From: an uncultured Alphaproteobacteria bacterium
Lineage (GTDB): Bacteria; Pseudomonadota; Alphaproteobacteria; Paracaedibacterales; CAITNM01
Assembly (NCBI GenBank): GCA_903874955.1
Contig: CAIQTY010000025.1
Coordinates: 119,839 to 183,838 of the forward strand
Direction of reading: 5' to 3'
Length of the DNA stretch: 64,000 nucleotides
Shown here piece by piece: positions 58,795 to 64,000 of the stretch. The first letter of the stretch is position 1. Each line of letters begins with the position of its first letter. The translations under genes and the position numbers were made by a program. The notes below the pieces were generated by a model, which saw only the letters and a list, made by a program, of their open reading frames with translations, was not told the DNA's origin and ran no database searches.

Positions 58795-60202
58795 AAAGGT
58801 GGAGGTATCATCACCACCTCAACTAAATGCTGTTCCTCGTCATGAGATGAACATTTTGAAACAAACACAGTTTTATTTTCATTCGATATGGAAAAGAATT
58901 ACAGATTGGAAAAATTATCCAAGAAATTACATGATCATATATGAGTGCAATGACGTTCTTAGCCTGTATCATTTTAAAAATAATTTATTGATTCATAAAC
59001 AGGATATTACAATATCTGAATATGATTGGCGCGAGTATATATCGCAACACGGAAATTTACCAATCTACATTGTTTTACAAGGACAAGATTGTGAATTTCG
59101 AGTTCTACCAACACATCAAATACGCTTTTGGGATCGTTTCTTTCTTTTCAATCAGATCAAAACAAACGAATTTAATATTGATGACTCAACAAATCACTAC
59201 CAGTCAAAAGAAAGTAAAGAAAAAACAGATATTTTTGTATCAATTAGAGCTAATGAGACACTGAAAAAGCTATACAAAGTATTGTCTTTAGTAAAAAATC
59301 CAATTGCTGCAGTTCTTTCATGGGATATTGAACAAAGCATTGGGATGAAAAAACATGCGAATGTTATTCGCTCATTACGACATTGGACAGTAAGCCTAAT
59401 CCCAATAAATAATGACTCGTTTACAATTTTGGTAATGCATCAAGATAAAATTTTACTTCAAAGAGTAATCGTTACAAAAAACCACGACGATCTAGAAAAA
59501 GAGTTATGTTCAACTCTACAATTTCTTCAACGTCAGGGATATAAGAACGGACAAGCAGTATCTGTGCTGATTCCAGAAGGAAGCACTGAAAATAATTCTT
59601 TTTCTAATACAGAATTAGAAATTGTTACTGTATCCAAAAGATTTTTAGAGAAAGAGGGATACAACCCAACGAAAGGATTTTTGAATCTTTTACCTCGAAC
59701 TCTAACACAAGCGAATCTTGCCTATGAACTGCCGCGTAGAGCAATTAAATTTTTAATCCCCGTAAGCACTATATTTCTAATATTATGGGCTTCTATTCAA
59801 ATAAAATCATTTTTTCAAGATTATGAAAATAAATGGCTAAACGTTAAGTATGATAAAGTCATAAAAAAAACCTCTGGTAATTTTTCTGAACAAGTTCATC
59901 TGAGTAAATTATTCATTAAGTATCTTGCAGCCAACAATAAAAACCCATCCTACACAATTAATGCAATCAATAGACTTCTAAGAGGAAAAGCTCAGGTTAT
60001 TGGAGTTGTTTGGTCACCAACAGAGCATGGCAGCGATCTACGACTAAAGTTTTCTGCAACAGCGAAAAAAAATCAGGATCTTAAAAAATATATAAATAAT
60101 AATTATGAACGAGTTTTAGGAAATGTTGTTCTTTCTTGGGATGAACAAGGCAATGAAACACTACTTCTCATTCAGCAACAAGGAGCTCAAAATGCTAATT
60201 AA
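58769..60202 (+). CDS. putative GspL/PilM-N-like secretion assembly protein
   Basis: Long soluble N-terminal domain, one TM (IKFLIPVSTIFLILWASI), short C-terminal domain; lies between gspF-like and gspM-like genes. Confidence 0.5.
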   Translation: MIKLPEWIKKVEVSSPPQLNAVPRHEMNILKQTQFYFHSIWKRITDWKNYPRNYMIIYECNDVLSLYHFKNNLLIHKQDITISEYDWREYISQHGNLPIYIVLQGQDCEFRVLPTHQIRFWDRFFLFNQIKTNEFNIDDSTNHYQSKESKEKTDIFVSIRANETLKKLYKVLSLVKNPIAAVLSWDIEQSIGMKKHANVIRSLRHWTVSLIPINNDSFTILVMHQDKILLQRVIVTKNHDDLEKELCSTLQFLQRQGYKNGQAVSVLIPEGSTENNSFSNTELEIVTVSKRFLEKEGYNPTKGFLNLLPRTLTQANLAYELPRRAIKFLIPVSTIFLILWASIQIKSFFQDYENKWLNVKYDKVIKKTSGNFSEQVHLSKLFIKYLAANNKNPSYTINAINRLLRGKAQVIGVVWSPTEHGSDLRLKFSATAKKNQDLKKYINNNYERVLGNVVLSWDEQGNETLLLIQQQGAQNAN

Positions 60203-60800
60203 TTTGCAATTATGGAAAAAACCAGAAACAGGTGGACTCCTATTGGCACTAATTTTCTTTTTAGGCTTTTGTTTTTTTCTTTTGCTAACAACCTTATTGA
60301 ACTATCAAAATACTCAAAAAGAAATGACATTAACAACTCTAAAATTACAATCACTTAGTACCGAAATTGAGGCAGTAGAAACCTATGAAAAATTAAGCCA
60401 TCAAGAGGCACAGAAATTTGGCACTTTCAAAAGAAAAAAGTGGAACTTTGAGCTTACGCAAGACTTAATAAATCAGTCTCTATACACACTTCAAAAGCAA
60501 GCCAACGTAGAATTTTTGGTTATTCAACCCAAGCTAACTAATGAGCCTAAGAATATTACAAAAGCAGAAATAAAATTAAACGTTCAAGTATTACGTGATC
60601 AGAGCTTTTTTAGTTTTTTACAAAAACTTGAAACCGAATTACCAGGCATTGTAAAAATTAAAAATTTTGAATTAAAACGTGCCCGTGAATTAAATTTGCA
60701 ACTCACTCAAAAAGTTAGTGATGGAGAAAAAGTTAGCCTTTTTGAAGGAACTATCGAGCTTGAACTTGATTACGCTCAGTTTGTAGAAAAAGGTAAGTAA
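60192..60800 (+). CDS. putative GspM/PilO-like protein
   Basis: N-terminal TM (LLLALIFFLGFCFFLLLTTLL), coiled coil, small C-terminal domain; likely start MLINLQLWKK. Confidence 0.5.
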   Translation: MLINLQLWKKPETGGLLLALIFFLGFCFFLLLTTLLNYQNTQKEMTLTTLKLQSLSTEIEAVETYEKLSHQEAQKFGTFKRKKWNFELTQDLINQSLYTLQKQANVEFLVIQPKLTNEPKNITKAEIKLNVQVLRDQSFFSFLQKLETELPGIVKIKNFELKRARELNLQLTQKVSDGEKVSLFEGTIELELDYAQFVEKGK

Positions 60801-60855
60801 AATAGTTATTAAGATTCTTATATTTTTCTGGGTATTACCTCTCATTCACGCATCT

Positions 60856-61239
60856 TTGATGATGTCACAAGATGAGATTAATATTTTAAATAATATTTCT
60901 TCTTTCGATAACTTATCGTCAATCGATCAAACCAAGCTACCCATCACTTGCGATAATTTGAAAGTGCAACCATGTGAAGAAATTTTGTTTTTAAGCGCTA
61001 TTTTATACTTTTCACCAACTCATTGGACTATTTGGATCAACGATAAAACGTATACAGCCGATGATGTAGAAGATGACTCAATTAAAATCATCAAAGTAAA
61101 CAATCAGCAAATTGAATTAGAAATTAAAAATAAAAACCAAAATCCTATAAAGCTCAGAGCAAATCAGAGTCTAGTAACCTTAGGATACCGTATTATTGAT
61201 GGTGATGCGAGACAAAAATCAAAATCTATTTTGCTTTAA
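60856..61239 (+). CDS. small hypothetical protein (possible secretion-system pilotin/GspC-PilP-like)
   Basis: Frame open upstream through KIVIKILIFFWVLPLIHA (signal-like); annotated TTG start would cut it off. Confidence 0.45.
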   Translation: MMMSQDEINILNNISSFDNLSSIDQTKLPITCDNLKVQPCEEILFLSAILYFSPTHWTIWINDKTYTADDVEDDSIKIIKVNNQQIELEIKNKNQNPIKLRANQSLVTLGYRIIDGDARQKSKSILL

Positions 61240-62350
61240 AAATAGCGTTATAGAGATCGATATGACCTTTTGTTAAATTTTTAATATTGTACTGCGAGCA
61301 AGCTCTAGCCCTATTTTGTTGACCAATTTTCTGACCCTGTTCAACATCTAAGGATAGGGCATTATCAATTTTTTTCATAAAATCATTAACATCGTTGTGA
61401 TCAAAAACCCAATCAGGATCATTCAAAACTTCGCTTGATGCGCCAAGATCATTTACTAGAACCATTTTATTCATACTCATGGCTTCAACCGTGACTCTAC
61501 CAAATGCCTCTGGTTTAATCGTTGGAATCACAACCAAATGAGCCATATAAAAAAACGGACGAATATCTTTCTCATCGGTGTGGATATGAAGTTTTATAGA
61601 TAGAGAAGAAGCTTCTTTTTTCAATTCCTCTACAAGATCAGGATTTTGACTATCCCCAACAAAAACCACGTGCACGTTTTCTTTAAAACTGCTTAGACTT
61701 GCAGCTTTAAGCAAAATTTGATGACCTTTAATACGAGTAAATCTTCCAACAAGTAAAATGATTTTGGAATTATGGTCTAAACCCCACAGGGATTTTAATA
61801 ACTCTATTTGAGATTGATCAGCACAATTAGGCGAAAAAAAATCTGTATCAATACCAGAAGGAATTTCGACACATTCAGAATTTGGGTAATATTCCTTAAC
61901 GTGATTTTTCATATATTGAGAAGCTACGATAACAGGGCTACCAAACGACATGACCTGATTATAATATTTTTTTAGAAAATTTTGACTGTAAGCGCCGTGG
62001 TATGTCGTTACAAATTTAGTATGCGTTTCTTTTGCAGCAAAATAAGCACTCCAAGCAGGAGCACGTGAACGTGCATGAACAATTTGAATGCTATGATGTA
62101 AGATATTTTTTTTTATTTCTTTTAGATTCGAAAATATAACGTAAGGATTTTTACTATTCAGAGGCAAACAAATATGAATCACATTTGGATGTAATTTTTT
62201 CACAAGAGCTCCACCAGCGCTGGCAACAAAGCTTCTGACCCCTTCTTCCGCCAAGATATTAGCAACATGTAGGGTGGTTTGCTCAACACCACCCGCGTGA
62301 AAAGAGGGTAGAACTTGAAATATTCCGGGCATAGGATTTTCGAGTATCAA
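61226..62350 (-). CDS. glycosyltransferase family 4
   Basis: FHAGGVEQTTLHVANILAEEGV; ILLVGRFTRIKGHQILLKAA; PEAFGRVTVEAMSMNKMVLVND. Confidence 0.92.
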   Translation of the reverse strand: MILENPMPGIFQVLPSFHAGGVEQTTLHVANILAEEGVRSFVASAGGALVKKLHPNVIHICLPLNSKNPYVIFSNLKEIKKNILHHSIQIVHARSRAPAWSAYFAAKETHTKFVTTYHGAYSQNFLKKYYNQVMSFGSPVIVASQYMKNHVKEYYPNSECVEIPSGIDTDFFSPNCADQSQIELLKSLWGLDHNSKIILLVGRFTRIKGHQILLKAASLSSFKENVHVVFVGDSQNPDLVEELKKEASSLSIKLHIHTDEKDIRPFFYMAHLVVIPTIKPEAFGRVTVEAMSMNKMVLVNDLGASSEVLNDPDWVFDHNDVNDFMKKIDNALSLDVEQGQKIGQQNRARACSQYNIKNLTKGHIDLYNAIFKAK

Positions 62351-62413
62351 TTTTTCGTTAATTTTTATATGATAACATCAAAATGTACAAGTTATTATCT
62401 TAGTTTTACCCGA

Positions 62414-63643
62414 ATGCGTTTTTTTGTTTTTATTATATTGGTATTGTTACCAACAGTTTGGAGCTTGGACCCTGGGGAAAAGGCAACGCAAACATACATT
62501 ACTTTAAATACCCAAAAAGGCTGTAGGGTTCGTGTAGCCGCATGGCTTTCACCAAGTTGTACACATTGTGCAGATTATTTTAAAAACGATATTCCCAAAA
62601 TAATCGATCCGGATAAAATGCCCGGATTTTGCTTAGATTTACATTTCTTGCCACATCTTTATCTTCTCGATATGCATATTGCAATTTTAATCTGGAGCCA
62701 AGGACCACAAAAAGTAATGAATAATGCGGCTTTGTTTTTTGAAAATCAAAGCAAATGGCTTGATCCTAGTGTTTCACGTTCCAACCTTGACGACCCAGAT
62801 CGGCAGAAAGATATTGAAAGATTTATAAAGGAAATTAGTAAAGACCAGTCTAAAAATGCAGCTGAAATTAATGCATATCTCAAACCGGAAGATCCTGCTT
62901 TGTATATAAAAATGTTTGCCTTACAAACAGGAAAATTCTCTTTAGAAGATTTAAAAAAATATTTACCTAAAGATTCTGTAAATCAAAAATTAAGTGTGGA
63001 ATTATTACGAGATCTACCTAGAAAAGATGATGCTGTTGTTAAATTTTCACCCGCTTTTACATACCCACAAACTGGAGAACTAGTTTCTGATAATAATCTA
63101 GACAGAGGAATTTTAACTCCTTCTGAAGCAAAAAAACTTCTGGATCAGGTTCCTGAGCAGTTCCTTCATCAAAACACTCAACAACCCCAGCAAATTCCTC
63201 AGCGGCCTGCAACAGTACCCCAGACCGCACAAAATACTACGCCACAACAAACACTTCAGTTTCCAGCTAAGCCTAGCTCAGCTCCCACACAAGTGACACA
63301 TAGCCGGACAACGAAAAAGTTTGCTAAAAGACAAAAGACAGAAATTGATGAAGAATTCCAAGATGCGGATGCAATAAACGAGCAACCACCAGTCAAAAAA
63401 TCAGCGACATCGAACACTCAATTATCAAAGAGTACTCAAGCACCTATGAAAAAAAATGGTCCCAACCCATACGATGATGATTTTGATTTGGATGAATATG
63501 CCATTGATGAAATAGACACAGAAGATGATTTTATGTCAAACGATGACGAGATTTCAAAGAAAAATGCAGCCCTTGAAAAAGTCCTAAAAAGCACCTTTGA
63601 AAAGTTAGAGGAAATATCGGATGATGATGAAATATGGAATTAG
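62414..63643 (+). CDS. exported thioredoxin/DsbA-like protein with low-complexity acidic C-terminus
   Basis: Likely start MRFFVFIILVLLPTVWS (signal peptide); WLSPSCTHCADYFKNDI (CxxC); C-terminal PQ-rich and D/E-rich region. Confidence 0.6.
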   Translation: MRFFVFIILVLLPTVWSLDPGEKATQTYITLNTQKGCRVRVAAWLSPSCTHCADYFKNDIPKIIDPDKMPGFCLDLHFLPHLYLLDMHIAILIWSQGPQKVMNNAALFFENQSKWLDPSVSRSNLDDPDRQKDIERFIKEISKDQSKNAAEINAYLKPEDPALYIKMFALQTGKFSLEDLKKYLPKDSVNQKLSVELLRDLPRKDDAVVKFSPAFTYPQTGELVSDNNLDRGILTPSEAKKLLDQVPEQFLHQNTQQPQQIPQRPATVPQTAQNTTPQQTLQFPAKPSSAPTQVTHSRTTKKFAKRQKTEIDEEFQDADAINEQPPVKKSATSNTQLSKSTQAPMKKNGPNPYDDDFDLDEYAIDEIDTEDDFMSNDDEISKKNAALEKVLKSTFEKLEEISDDDEIWN

Positions 63644-63662
63644 GTTGAAATTTTGGGCATTT

Positions 63663-63980
63663 TTAAAAATCAGAGAGATTTAAGCCAGTAACACTAGCGA
63701 CCTGTTCTTTAGTCATGTCCGAGTTTAAGAGATTACGAGCGATAAGCAACTTCGCATTGTATTCACCCTCTATGCGTCCTTTAGCAAGCGCATCAGCAAT
63801 AAAGGTACGTTCCACCCTAACCGCATCAAGGTATTTATCGTAGGCTTCAAGTTCTCCGCGGCTATAAGCAGATTCCTGGGATAATTCTGCTGCCTCTTGC
63901 AGCTCTGGAATTGGTTTAAATTCATCCGGAAGCTTGGTTTGGGCTTCGAGTTCTTTGAGGAACCTTAGAACACCCCAACT
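63663..63980 (-). pseudogene. Rpn/PD-(D/E)XK transposase-like nuclease, C-terminal fragment
   Basis: Minus frame WGVLRFLKELEAQTKLPDEFKPIPELQEAAELSQESAYSRGELEAYDKYLDAVRVERTFIADALAKGRIEGEYNAKLLIARNLLNSDMTKEQVASVTGLNLSDF*; stop just upstream and SFMERKVGVF in another frame suggest a frameshift. Confidence 0.6.
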
Positions 63981-64000
63981 TTACGTTCCATAAACGATGT

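Noticed and set aside
1-64000. CRISPR array, prophage, integrase or complete IS element
   Set aside because: No regularly spaced repeats, phage structural genes, integrase or terminal-inverted-repeat transposase were seen; only an Rpn fragment at the right edge.

Overview
AT-rich window that looks like the chromosome of an alphaproteobacterium, probably a host-associated Holosporales/Rickettsiales-type lineage. The lineage is inferred from gene content and was not tested. Housekeeping blocks: rpoZ(partial)-spoT-acpS at the left edge, nuoLMN divergent from atpI-B-E-F'-F plus murF, asnB, a tRNA-Glu, glmU, yejA/yejB-like genes, rsmI, and a type II secretion-like cassette. Coordinates 9360-39052 hold a ~30 kb gene cluster, all on the minus strand, for a surface glycan. 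It contains a complete apparent pseudaminic-acid-type pathway (PseB, C, F, G, H, I, with F and G/H in fused proteins). It also contains an unusual set of ACP, AMP-ligase, AAC(3)-like acyltransferase, PLP aminotransferase, methyltransferase and two peptidase-fold proteins. The cluster is headed by a winged-helix regulator, an RfaH-like NusG paralog and an ops-like GCGGTAGC element in the leader. The distal part (10.4-15 kb) is decaying: two in-frame TAA interruptions, a FemAB-like pseudogene, and a recombination scar joining a glycosyltransferase fragment to an aminotransferase fragment. Best candidates for something new are the ACP-dependent sugar-acylation module, the RfaH-like/ops control of the cluster, a nucleotidyltransferase-kinase fusion protein, and a signal-peptide-bearing AAA+ ATPase. 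No searches could be run, so all family calls come from reading motifs.
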